Source: Astragalus membranaceus (taxonomy: Eukaryota; Streptophyta; Magnoliopsida; Fabales; Fabaceae). Taken from it: 64,000 bases of DNA. The DNA lies in NCBI GenBank assembly GCA_039519185.1, contig CM076849.1, positions 107,265,806-107,329,805 on the forward strand, given 5' to 3'. The notes under the pieces are model-generated. The model did no database searches, was not told where the DNA came from, and worked only from the letters and a program-made list of their open reading frames with translations. The translations under genes and the position numbers were made by a program. Positions 45,046 through 56,659 of this stretch are shown piece by piece (the first letter of the stretch is position 1; every line of letters begins with the position of its first letter).

Positions 45046-45870
45046 GTAAGTTGCATCATGAGTATATTATGGTTATATATGCTTGAAATTATCATCTCTG
45101 TAATTTTTCTTTAAAATTTAATGTGTGTAAGAAAGAAGAGAAATTTGAGTCTGCTAGATTATTATTTTCTTTTATCTGGCCCTCACTGAGATACCAGCAT
45201 AGTAGTAACAAAATTTCAGTTCAGGCTGCTTTAAAATGAGAGAAGTTAAATCATTATGCCTTTTCCCCCTCTTTGGATTTATAGTATGGTACTTGCTTTC
45301 AATTGTAGAGGTTACTATTAGTCAATTATAATGATTGCTTATGTGGTAGGTTTGGTTTTCAAAAAATTTACATTTAAGTGAGACCATCCAATAAATCATT
45401 AGCATCAATCTTATTGAGTACTGCTATACAGAAAAATCAATGGACTGTGGTGATTTTTAGCTTTTGAATTGGTTTTCGTAAATGAATTCTGATGGTTTGG
45501 AGAATGAGTAAGAAAGAGGGCCAAAGATTTACATGAATTGCAAAAATATACAAGTTTGCTTGATATGACATGGATAGATTGAGAACTAAAATGTTTTTGG
45601 AAGTGGTAGATCTTATATTTAGCCTTGCTGACCTCGGGCTATATTGGTAGAATGCTTTCTTTCCCGTGTATGTACAATTGAATACATATTTTTACAATAT
45701 TATATTTTCCTGCACTATAATGATTTTTTGTATAGCAGTAAATTCTCACTTGGCTAAATTTTCCTTCCTGTTTTGTTTTGTTTTGGTTTGATTTTGGTCT
45801 GATGAATTAAAATTAGCAGTCATTATTTAGATTAGCTGGCTACCAAATAATTTTTTTTTAAAAAAAAATG
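45046..45870. other. Non-coding interior of CACTA element F
   Basis: AT-rich, intron-like; no exon or repeat recognised. Confidence 0.5.
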
Positions 45871-46238
45871 AACTTTTAAAGTCAGGCGAAACTAAAGCCT
45901 GACTTTAAATCATACTTACGAAGTCAGGCAAGAATAAATGCTTGACTTTAAATCATACTTACGAAGTCAGGCAATAATAAATGCTTGACTTTAAAACAGA
46001 CTTACGAAGTCAGCATAAATAAATTCTTGACTTTAAAACTGACTTACGAAGTCAGGCGAAATAAATGCTTGACTTTAAATCAGACTTACGAAGTCAGGCT
46101 ATCGCTTGACTTTAAAACTCCTGACATACAAAGTCGACTAAATAAAAGTCAAGCGGGCGCCTGACTTTAAATCCCCTTTTCGCCTGACTTTAAATCCCCT
46201 TTTCGCCTGACTTTAAATCCCTTTTTTGCACTAGTGAA

Positions 46239-47829
46239 GTGCAACAAAATAATTTTGGAGCACAAAATAACTTGGCTAATATGGTCGAAACTATCTTAGC
46301 CCAGAATGGCCTTAACTTAGGTTTACACAAGCCTAATTTTGTATCACCATTATCTGACTACACATTGCAAACAGAGTTGCCTAGGGGATGGAAAATTCCC
46401 AAGTTCACAAAATTCGCTGGGGAAACCAGTGAATCGACTGTTGAACACATTGCTAGATATTTAAATGAGGCTGGTGACTTAGCACATGACGAGAATTTAA
46501 GAATGAAATATTTCCCAAATTCTCTAACTAAGAATGCTTTCACTTGGTTCACCACTTTAGCCCCACGTTCTATCTTTAATTGGGCTCAGTTAGAAAAGGC
46601 CTTTCATGAGCAAATTTACATGGGCCAATGTAAGATTAGTCTTAAAGAATTGGCTAGTGTTCAACGTAAAGGGGCAGAGTCTATTGATGATTATCTCAAT
46701 AGATTTAGACTTCTCAAGGCAATGTGCTTTACTCAAGTACCTGAGCATGAGTTAGTCGAAATGGCTGCTGGTGGCCTAGATTACTCTATTAGGAAAAAGC
46801 TAGATACTTTACACCTAAGAGATATGGCACAATTGGCTGATAGAGTTCGACAAGTCGAAAGACTTAAAGCTAAAAAGGCTAAAACTAATAGGTTTAGTAA
46901 TAATAAAAAAGAAAAGGTTGCCTATGTCAATGCTAATGACAATGACCAAGAATTCGACATATCTTATGAAAGTGTCGAAGAAGAGGTTAATATTGCTGAA
47001 ATACAACCTGGACCTCCTTATACTTGTAAGCTATTGAAGCCTTCAGATGGGAAACACCCTGTCGAACCAAAAAATGATAAATTCGTTGCAAAGATAAGGA
47101 GGTCCAGGTTGATATGATAAATGTGACGAAATATTTGATCTGTTAGTTGCTGATGGTCAAATTTTAGTGCCTAAAGGCCTAAAAACACCACCATTAGAAC
47201 AAAGACAGATCAGAGGTTTTTGTAAAAATCATAACTTCTTGGGCCATAACACTGCTCGTTGTGTCCTTTTCAGGGATTTGGTTCAAAAAGCATTAAACGA
47301 AGGAAGACTCAAATTTGGAGACAAGTCAAAGCCTCCAATGAAAATTGATGCAGATCCTCTACCAACAAATGAAGCAATGTATGTCGAAGTTGACATTGCT
47401 ATGGTTGAAGTATCCGATGATACTGCAGATGTCGAAGTTGACATTGCTATGGTTGAAGTGTCTGGTGATACTGCAGTAAAGTGTAATGTGAAAAGAGCCA
47501 CTGTAAGCTCCAATGTCAACGTCGAAATGGTCACTGAAGACCAGTATGATGACAAAATGAAGGTGGTTTACCCTAAGGCTGGAGAGGAATTGATCGATTT
47601 CCTCAATCGTTGCAGGATCAGCAACTCTGAGGTGATGCCATGTCCACGATGCAGTGCTGTTTTCGATAAGGAAGCTGCAAAGGATCTGGAAAGTTTCAAA
47701 CCTCAACCCAAACGCAAGGGGAAATGGGCCGACAAGAGACCCAAGTTCAGTTTCAATAACAGAGAGATACCTTACAAGGTTTCTTCGATTAAGAACCCCT
47801 ACAAAGAAAAGGTTAGAACTTATGTTCCA
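46239..47829 (+). pseudogene. gag: Element E gag, capsid and zinc-knuckle part
   Basis: The frame from 46239 includes the capsid domain (PRGWKIPKFTKFAGETSEST, WFTTLAPRSIFNWAQLEKAF, IDDYLNRFRLLKAMC). It shifts near 47115 into VPKGLKTPPLEQRQIRGFC, with a Tat-type knuckle (CKNHNFLGHNTARC) at about 47219-47260, then an imperfect 51-bp duplication encoding VEVDIAMVEVS twice (47382-47462). It ends at the G insertion. The 46239 segment joins the N-terminal gag across the F site in phase. Confidence 0.85.
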
Positions 47830-50201
47830 TGTAACACCCCAAAATAATAGATTAAACTATTTAATTAATTAAATTAGATTTAGGTGGTAGAAATAATAAT
47901 ATAATTACTATTTATTAATTATTAAAATATGGGGACTTATTGTTGGGGCTAGGAATAGTAAAATGAGGAGTGGTAGAGTAAAGGCCCATGATCCATTAGT
48001 TAGGCCCATATTCATGTAATAAGCTTAGGAGTCTAGGGTAAGTGCTCATTTCAACCAAAGCAAAGAAAAAGAAATAGAAAGTGAGAAGAGGGAGAGAGGG
48101 CGACGGCTCCAAGGGGAGAGGAATAGAAGATTTTGGCGTGGAGAATTCAAGGCAAGGAAGAGAAGCTTGTTTGTTGGTGATTCTTGGAATCTTGGTGGAG
48201 AGTGTGCTTGTTTTCTTCAATCCAATAAGGTAAGGGGGTTCTCTTTCACCTATAATGGGTATATGATGAGGATTATGTATGGGTTAGACTCTAGGAGGAC
48301 TATTCAATTGATTGTGTTGCTATTTGTGTAATTGATGTTGTGTTTGATTCAATTTGATGAAATTGTGGTGTTTGATGTTGAGATGAACTATTAACATATG
48401 TTGCCTACAAGGTGTTTGATGATATTACCCTACAAATTTTGAAGGTGAAGTTAATATGCTTATGTGGTGTTTGACAAAATGCATAAGTATGTGATGTTGA
48501 GATTGGTATTTGGTGATTGATCATAATGAGTTTTACTTGCTTATAGTTTTTTTGTGCGTTTCTGGACACTATTTCGGTCCTTCTAAAACTGGTACTGTTG
48601 GGTTGATCCAAAAATTATGTGGCTGATTGTTTCTGAAAATAGGCTTAAAGTCGGTCGTTTTGGCACTAGTTTCGCTCAATTTGGAGTTGTGTAGCTCAAG
48701 TTATGAGTCTCCAAAGTTAGGTCAAATTTCTAGAATCAAATTGTTAGTTGGTTCGGTTTTTGTAGGTTTTGTGTTCTCAATCCAACTCCGTTTTGAATGA
48801 TTCTTGTTTCATTGGAAAGTAGACTTAATTTTCTACGAAATAGGCACTGATTTCACGAAATTTCATTAAGAAATGAGAAAGCAAATTTATTTGCAAGTCG
48901 GGTAAAGAATTCTGTCCGATTTTGGTACCTCAGTGTAGTGTTTTGAAAAACTGTACCAACTGGATACTTATTTTGAAAAATGAAAATCATAGGCAGAAGC
49001 TACACTCATAGAGCTTCCCAATGAGTGGTCTTTTGTTAAAATCCGATATCGTTTGCTATTTTAATTAATTCGCCGAAGTAGGTGCACTGCTGTAGGAAAT
49101 TCTGCACTAGTGCTGTGCTGCGCCAGGGCGCCATGTTGCTGCCCTGTGTGCGCCATGTTGCTGTCTGTTTGGCGCCAGTGTGGCGCAGGTTGCCACAATG
49201 CGCCAGTGGGTATGTCGTGGAGCTGTGTGACTATTTAGTCTCGGGGAGTGATGGTTTTGGTCCTTGTAGTGACAGTTTAGTCCATGACTTTTGGTGTCGA
49301 TGTATCCATTGAGTTTAATGTAGCCTGAGAGCTATTAATTGATGGTGTATTGGTGTATTTAATGACGGTGTATTAAATGACGGTGGATTAAATGACGGTG
49401 GCGAATCTAGTGACGGTGTTAATTCATACATGATATGATTGTTTGTGGTTGATGCATTGTTCATGGAGTCACATGCCTCATATGCATCAAAGTGACGGTG
49501 TAGGCTTCGGCCTTGATTTTATTAATGATTATGACTGACATGCCCGAATGCCGATATTTGTGACGGTGATGGTACCACATGCATACACCCTTGGTGTTGG
49601 GTTGCATTCATGCATATACTTATGCAACTGTGATGTCTCTTGATGATTATGAGTCGATGTGTTACAAGTTGATTGTTGTATGTTCGTTTATTGAGCAGTG
49701 ATGTTCTAGTTGCCTTTCACTAACATGATGTTTATCATACATTCTATTATATGTGCTAGAGACTCACCCTTCTGCCTTTTATGTTGCTTCTCATGTTGGC
49801 AACGTGCAGGTGATCCCGAGTGAAGGTTCTACCTTCCTTAGTCTCGTTTTGGTGTCTTGCTCTGATACGTAGCACCGGGGGAGGGGAGACTAGTCTATTG
49901 GTTGTTTTAATTGAAGTTGTTCAAACTAGTTATTTGGTGATGTATTTGAAAATGTTTATGAAACATGTCATATTCCGTTGTGTAATGATTATGTGAACTG
50001 TAATGTCACTAAACAGGTTTTGGGGAGTTCGTCCCGATTGATGTGCTATGTATCACATACTCTACTGTTTTATGAGCTTTCAGGTGTTGTTATATGTTGT
50101 TTGGTGAAAATGTAGCACCCTCTTGCGGTTGCACTGAAAAGATTTTCGAAAACTCTGATTTTTATTCTTTTAGATAGTAGTATTAGAAATGGGGTGTTAC
50201 A
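47830..50201 (+). repeat. Element G 5' LTR
   Basis: 2372 bp, TGTAACACCCC to GGTGTTACA. It includes a GC-rich block with repeated GGCGCCA/GCGCCA (49120-49210) and repeated TGACGGTG motifs (about 49360-49570). Part of the latter, roughly 150 bp, is missing from the 3' LTR. Confidence 0.93.
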
Positions 50202-53187
50202 TTAGTGGTATCAGAGCAATGGTTGGTCCGTCCGGCCAAGTCGTCGAGTCGTTGTGTCGGTTAACGACCAACTGTTGTCTTCTAGTCCTAACCATTGGTT
50301 GTGTTGTAGTGATGTTCCTGCAGGTACAGGTAAACAGAAGCTGCTGATGGTGAGTGAACTAGTGGGGGAGATGCCCCTACTGGTATTGTGTGATGTATTG
50401 TGTTCTGATGTGTGAACTCTGTGCCCTTTGTGTTGGATTTTATTTTTAACCCTCTTGTTGTGCCCATATGCTTCTAGTAATTTGCATTGTTGCTTGTTAC
50501 TCGCATATGTTTGATGATTGATGTGTCCATATAAATTCATATGTCATGCTGAATTTGGGGCCCTAGGCGCCCTGTCCCTCTATTTTCCATGTTGTGGTTT
50601 GGTTGCCGGAAACAGCGCCCTGCTCCTGAGCGCCATGCTAGTTCTGTTCCTGGTTGCTGTAGGTGCCCCTGGGTGCCTGTACCTGATTCTGTCCTATTAT
50701 TGCTATTTTATTGTTACTGTTTTAAATTGCTGTTACTGTTTAATTATTTTTGCTGAAAATTAAGTTGTTGTTTTGCTGAAAAGCAGTGTTGCTGGTTGCA
50801 GAAAACTATTTCCAAAAATTGTTGCTGTTTTTGAAAACTGTCTCCAAAAAATGTTGTTGTTTTTGAAAACTGTCTCCGAAAACTGTTGCTGTTTCTGAAA
50901 ACTGTTTTAATTGAACGACACTAAGTCTTATACAAACTCTTTTGTAGTGTGTTTTGACATTTGAAAACTAAATGCATGGTGAAAAATTGTTTGTGGATTA
51001 TTTTAAGTCGTTACTTTACTGTTAACTGTCGTAGTGTTTTAGTCACTACGAGTGAAAATGTATTCGTTCGAATGTTATACTTTTGTTCTCAATTTTTAGA
51101 AAATTGCAGTTAGATGAAACGATTTTAGCCGAGGGCTACCATCTCATGTGATTACTACTTTCATTATCTTCCCTATTTGCTTAATTTTTCTCAAGGTGTT
51201 ATCTTGTACGCTTGAGTCTTATGACATGATTTTGACTGTTACCTCTTAATTTGTGCTATGTGAATTTGTAGTCTAAAAAATAAAGTGATCCCTGAAAATT
51301 GCTTTTGAACATCTATTAAACAATTTTATGGTTGAATACCAACATTAGTATTAAGAATTTATTTTAATAGATGAACACTGATCCTGTATAAAGTTTTTAC
51401 TATGGTATGCTTTCAATTGCACATTGACGCTGTATACTAAGTTTTCATGATTTGATTTTGGCTGTTATATTCTTTATGGATTGTACTACGTGATTTCGAA
51501 AACCTTAGATTGTGCATGGGCACTATTGGTGCACTTCTAATGGATTAGCTTTTATTGCCATATGTTCTGAATGGTGTCTTACTCAAATTGTTTAAGTTGA
51601 CGTTCAGTCTTGTAGAGAAAATCAGTTTCTATAACGTGTTTTATTTCTTGTGTCGAAAACTCTAAACAAAGTGTTTTGAGCATGTATTTGACTGTACCTT
51701 TCGTATATGTGCCTTTGACTGTGAATTGATGTTTTCATGGATTGGCCTTTCTAGTTATTTTAATGCTTTGACTACTGTGTCCATTAGTTAAATTATTTTC
51801 CCTATACCAAACTATATTGGTGGTTGTCGTTAACTCTAAAAAGCTATTATTTTGTTTGTGATCGGTGACTAGTATCACTGAACTTGATTTTGATTTCTCC
51901 GCTTGTTTGGAAAATGCTTAGTTTTCGAAGAATGCAGTAGTTACTTCTTTAGAACCCGAAGAAAAATGTTTTTGAGGTTCCTTTAACTTTCTTAAACTGG
52001 TTTGAAGATTAGGTGCTCTAATTTTGTGACATCGGGTTTGGGCTGCGTTTTCAATATCGTGTTTCAGGTCACTCTAGTTACTGTATCAAAAGAAGTTTTT
52101 ACCGCCCTAGGCTTTATTGTTCTCACAAGTAATTATTATGTGATTTGAAGGACTAATGACTTCTTTTACTTGCGAAAACTATTTCCAGAAATAAATTGTT
52201 GATTTTGTTTGAAAAGCAATTACACTCGTTTTTCGCACTCCCGCTCATAAATATCTTTGGGGTAAAATGGGGTATCGCAATTTGTGGTGTGTCAATTGTG
52301 TGATCTAGAATTAAGATGTGTAAAACCTTTTAGTTTATGTGATTAAATTTTGGCTGTTAGATCCTTAAGGTTCGTGCTGCGTGGTCTCGAGTCTAATAAT
52401 AATAATGTGTATTGAGAATGCTCGTACCCTTGTACTAAATGAACTGTTTTTACTACTGTTAAGCTTGTTAAGTTGTTAAACTGTTAGCCTGATGTTGCTC
52501 TATCAATGATGTTGATTTGTCGTTGCTGTTTGTTGGTAATGTTGACTTGTTGCTGCCTTGTCAATGATGCTGACTTGTTGTTGTTTTGTTGTTGATGTTG
52601 TGTTGTTGATTTGGGCGTTGTCCCGGAGCTTGTCTCCAACAGTCGTTGATGTTGTTAATTGTTGTGTTGTGGGTACCACCGATATGGCCCACATGGTTGT
52701 GTCGTGGGTAGCGCCGATATGGCCCACGTTGTTTTGTTGAGGGTACTGCTGAATGGCCCGAAATGTTTTGATGGATTTTGTGCTGTAGGGCTATGGTCGA
52801 TGTTGTGGTTTTGTCGTTGTTAATGTCGCCTGAGTGGCAAATTTAGTCGTTGATGTCGCCTGAGTGGCAAAGTTAGTTGTTGATGTTGTCGTTGTTGTTT
52901 GTTGATGTTGTTGCCGTTGTTGTCGTGTTGTTGATTATGTGGCTTGTTTTGCAACAGTTATGCACTCTGTGAACCTTGTCGTGACGTGGTAGTGAAACTA
53001 TGAGGCACCGTAGAGATAGATGCGTGAGGTAGAACGCAAGTAATGCTTATATCTACAAGTCGGTTTATCAGAGAAGCGCAGCAGGTTAGATCGCTAATTG
53101 TTGAGGCGACGTTAATTGGATAGTGGAAGAGCGTTAGCGTCGGTAGTAAAAATTTCGAGGACGAAATTCCTTTAAGTGGGGGAGAGT
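50202..53187 (+). other. Element G internal region, non-coding
   Basis: It opens with the primer site (50206-50217). No ORF longer than chance. A GTTG/TGTTG-rich low-complexity zone lies at 52490-52940, and the polypurine tract ends it. Confidence 0.85.
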
Positions 53188-55413
53188 TGTAACACCCCAA
53201 AATAATAGATTAAATTATTTAATTAATTAAATTAGATTTAGGTGGTAGAAATAATAATATAATTACTATTTATTAATTATTAAAATATGGGGACTTATTG
53301 TTGGGGCTAGGAATAGTAAAATGAGGAGTGGTAGAGTAAAGGCCCATGATCCATTAGTTAGGCCCATATTCATGTAATAAGCTTAGGAGTCTAGGGTAAG
53401 TGCTCATTTCAACCAAAGCAAAGAAAAAGAAATAGAAAGTGAGAAGAGGGAGAGAGGGCGACGGCTCTAAGGGGAGAGGAAGAGAAGATTTTGGCGTGGA
53501 GAATTCAAGGAAAGGAAGAGAAGCTTGTTTGTTTGTGATTCTTGGAATCTTGGTGGAGAGAGTGCTTGTTTTCTTCAATCCAATAAGGTAAGGGGGCTCT
53601 CTTTCACCTATAATGGGTATATGATGAGGATTATGTATGGGTTAGACTCTAGGAGGACTATTGAATTGATTGTGTTGCTATTTGTGTAATTGATGTTGTG
53701 TTTGATTCAATTTGATGAAATTGTGGTGTTTGATGTTGAGATGAACTATGAACATAGGTTGCCTACAAGGTGTTTGATGATATTACCCTATGAATTTTGA
53801 AGGTGAAGTTAATATGCTTATGTGGTGTTTGACAAAATGCATAAGTATGTGATGTTGAGATTGGTATTTGGTGATTGATCATAATGAGTTTTACTTGCTT
53901 ATAGTTTTTTTGTGCGTTTCTGGACACTGTTTCGGTCCTTCTAAAACTGATACTGTTCGGTTAATCCAAAAAGTATGTGGCTGATTGTTTTTGAAAATAG
54001 ACTTAAAGCCGGTCGTTTTGGCACTGGTTTCGCTCAATTTGGAGTTTTGTAGCTCAAGTTATGAGTCTCCAAAGTTAGGTCAAATTTCTGGAATCAAATT
54101 GTGAGTAGGTTCGGTTTTTGTAGGTTTTGTGTTCTCAGTCGAACTCCGTTTTGAATGATTCTTATTTCATTGGAAAGTAGACTTAATTCTCTACGAAATA
54201 GGCACTGATTTCACGAAATTTCATTAAGAAATGAGAAAGAAAATTTAGTTGCAAGTTGGGTAAAGAATTCTGTCCGATTTTGGTACCTTAGTGTAGTGTT
54301 TTGAAAAACTGTACCAATTGGATACTTATTTTGAAAAATGAAAATCATAGGCAGAAACTACACTCAGAGAGCTTCCCAATGAGTTGTCTTTTGTTAAAAT
54401 CCAATATCGTTTGCTATTTTAATTAATTCGCCGAAGTAGGTGCACTGCTGTAGGAAATTCTGCACTAGTGCTGTGCTGCGCCAGGGCGCCATGTTGCTGC
54501 CCTGTGTGCGCCATGTTGCTGTCTGTTTGGCGCCAGTGTGGCGCAGGTTGCCACAATGCGCCAGTGGGTATGTCGTGGAGCTGTGTGACTATTTAGTCTC
54601 GGGGAGTGATGGTTTTGGTACTTGTAGTGACAGTTTAGTCCATGACTTTTGGTGTTGATGTATCCGTTGAGTTTAATGTAGCCTGAGAGCTATTAATTGA
54701 TGATGTATTGGTGTATTTAATGAGGGTGTATTTAATGACGGTGGATTTAATGACGGTGGATTTAATGAGGGTGTATTTAATGACGGTGGATTAAATGACA
54801 GTTGATGTATCCGTTGCATTCATGCATATACTTATGCAACTGTGATGTCTCTTGATGATTATGAGTCGATGTGTTACAAGTTGATTGTTGTATGTTCGTT
54901 TATTGAGCAGTGATATTCTAGTTGCCTTTCACTAACATGATGTTTATCATACATTCTATTATATGTGCTAGAGACTCACCCTTCTGCCTTTTATGTTGCT
55001 TCTCATGTTGGCAATGTGCAGGTGATCCCGAGTGAAGGTTCTACCTTCCTTAGTCTGGTTTTGGTGTCTTGCTCTGATACGTAGCACCGGGGGAGGGGCG
55101 ACTAGTCTATTGGTTGTTTTAATTGAAGTTGTTCAAACTAGTTATTTGGTGATGTATTTGAAAATGTTTATGAAACATGTCATATTCCGTTGCGTAGTGA
55201 TTATGTGAACTGTAATGTCACTAAACAGGTTTTGGGGAGTTCGTCCCGATTGATGTGCTATGTATCACATACTCTACTATTTTATGAGCTTTCAGGTGTT
55301 GTTATATGTTGTTTGGTGAAAATGTAGCACCCTCTTGCGGTTGCACTGAAAAGATTTTCGAAAACTCTGATTTTTATTCTTTTAGATAGTAGTATTAGAA
55401 AGGGGGTGTTACA
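53188..55413 (+). repeat. Element G 3' LTR
   Basis: 2226 bp, matching the 5' LTR with about two percent substitutions by eye and one deletion of about 150 bp in the TGACGGTG-rich part (near 54790). Confidence 0.93.
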
Positions 55414-56659
55414 TTCCACCTTCTCACACTCCTGTCGAGAAATGGGTTCATTCTGGTGGGAGAAGTACTGGGTATTATCCCACGTATTATGCTGGAAAGA
55501 ATGCTGGCAACCAACAGAAGCCAGCAAAGATGGTTAAGGGTGGTGCTAGTGCTAGTACAATTACCCAAAATAAAGCATCAGAGGCAAATAAATATGCCTA
55601 CCGTAATAATTACAAGGGCAAAAACCCTATGACAAGATCACAATGGCGAAGATATCAACGCCAGAAGAAAGTTACTACTGCTACAGGGGCAATATTAAGT
55701 GCTGACAAAGGAAAAGGTAAAGAGTTACCTTCAGAATCTCTTGAAATGGCTAGAAAGCCAGGTACTGAAAGAATTTTTCTCCACTTTCTGCACTTAAAGA
55801 AGGCCTAAACTTGGACGAAGACATGGATTCAGATTTCGATGATTCTGAGCCAGATTTCGACGTCTTATGTAACGTGGTCTCTATCTTGCCTGTAGAGTAT
55901 GATGTGGTTTCTGAGGTTAATGACGTCGAAGAAGACTTTGATGAAGAAACTACATACAAGCCAATTTGCTACTATGTGCTAAAAGATGGCTGCGTCGAAG
56001 AACAGCATGCAGTGCTCGAAAGACCAGACTGTGGGATGATGAATCATCTCAAACCCTTGTTCATTCAAGCCAAAGTGAATAACATAGGCGTGAATAAAAT
56101 CTTGGTCGATGGAGGTGCTGCTGTGAACCTAACGCCTCAACATTTGCTAAAGAAAATAGGCAAATGTGATACTGATTTGAGGCCACACAACGTGGTTTTG
56201 ACAAATTATGAAGGCAAAACTGGCCATTCACTTGGGGCCATAGACGTCGAGCTTGCTGTGGGGAGCATCAAGAGGTTGACCCTATTCCTAGTGATTCCAT
56301 CAAAAGCAAATTATAATTTCCTACTAGGAAGGGAGTGGATCCATGGTGTGGGGGCAATTCCATCAACTGTCCATCAAAGATTGATCATATGGAGGGAGGA
56401 TGGATTGGTCGAAAACATAGAAGGTGACCAGAGCTACTTCAAAGCAGAAGTTAACACTATAACCAGAAAGACCTTCGACAAACAATTGGCGAATATTGCG
56501 CCATCTTCCTCTTCTGACCTTGGTTATATAACCCAGGATAATGTTTTCTCTTCTGTCACACTCCACCCAAATTACGGTTTTGTTTGGGAGAGGGAGATTA
56601 TAGATGAAGATAGCCACCCAAGAGGATTTGTCAAGCCTACTGGTTGGGATGGACCTTAA
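55414..56659 (+). pseudogene. PR: Element E gag C-terminus and protease
   Basis: After G the sequence resumes with a basic, Gln/Asn-rich gag tail (MTRSQWRRYQRQKK). It shifts near 55775 into an acidic linker (55811 on) and the protease domain: VNKILVDGGAAVNLTPQHLL with the Asp-Gly-Gly form seen in Tat/Ogre relatives, and NFLLGREWIHGVGAIPSTVH. The frame stops at 56659, overlapping the RT frame that opens at 56644. Confidence 0.85.

Larger units (their letters stand above)
41844..46236 (+). mobile_element. Element F: non-autonomous CACTA transposon carrying gene fragments
   Basis: Both ends are CACTAGTGCAAAAA in inverted orientation, with a 3-bp duplication AAG (41841-41843, 46237-46239), the signature of the En/Spm superfamily. 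Subterminal zones (41880-42140 and 45870-46225) carry many copies of AAGTCAGGCG and its complement, the presumed transposase binding sites. No transposase gene is present. The interior has exon and intron pieces of at least two recognisable host genes and a third unknown one, all on the plus strand. It interrupts gag of element E. Confidence 0.95.
47830..55413 (+). mobile_element. Element G: non-autonomous LTR retrotransposon (LARD-like) related to D
   Basis: LTRs at 47830-50201 (2372 bp) and 53188-55413 (2226 bp), with a perfect 5-bp duplication TTCCA (47825-47829, 55414-55418). Primer site TGGTATCAGAGC and purine tract AAGTGGGGGAGAGT are the same as in D. The last internal stretch, which includes GAGGACGAAAT before the tract, also matches D. 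The 2986-bp interior has no gag, pol or other ORF. It would have needed proteins from a D-like partner. Confidence 0.93.

Noticed and set aside
47382..47462. Repeated VEVDIAMVEVS as a novel domain
   Set aside because: A single 51-bp tandem duplication in decaying gag explains it.
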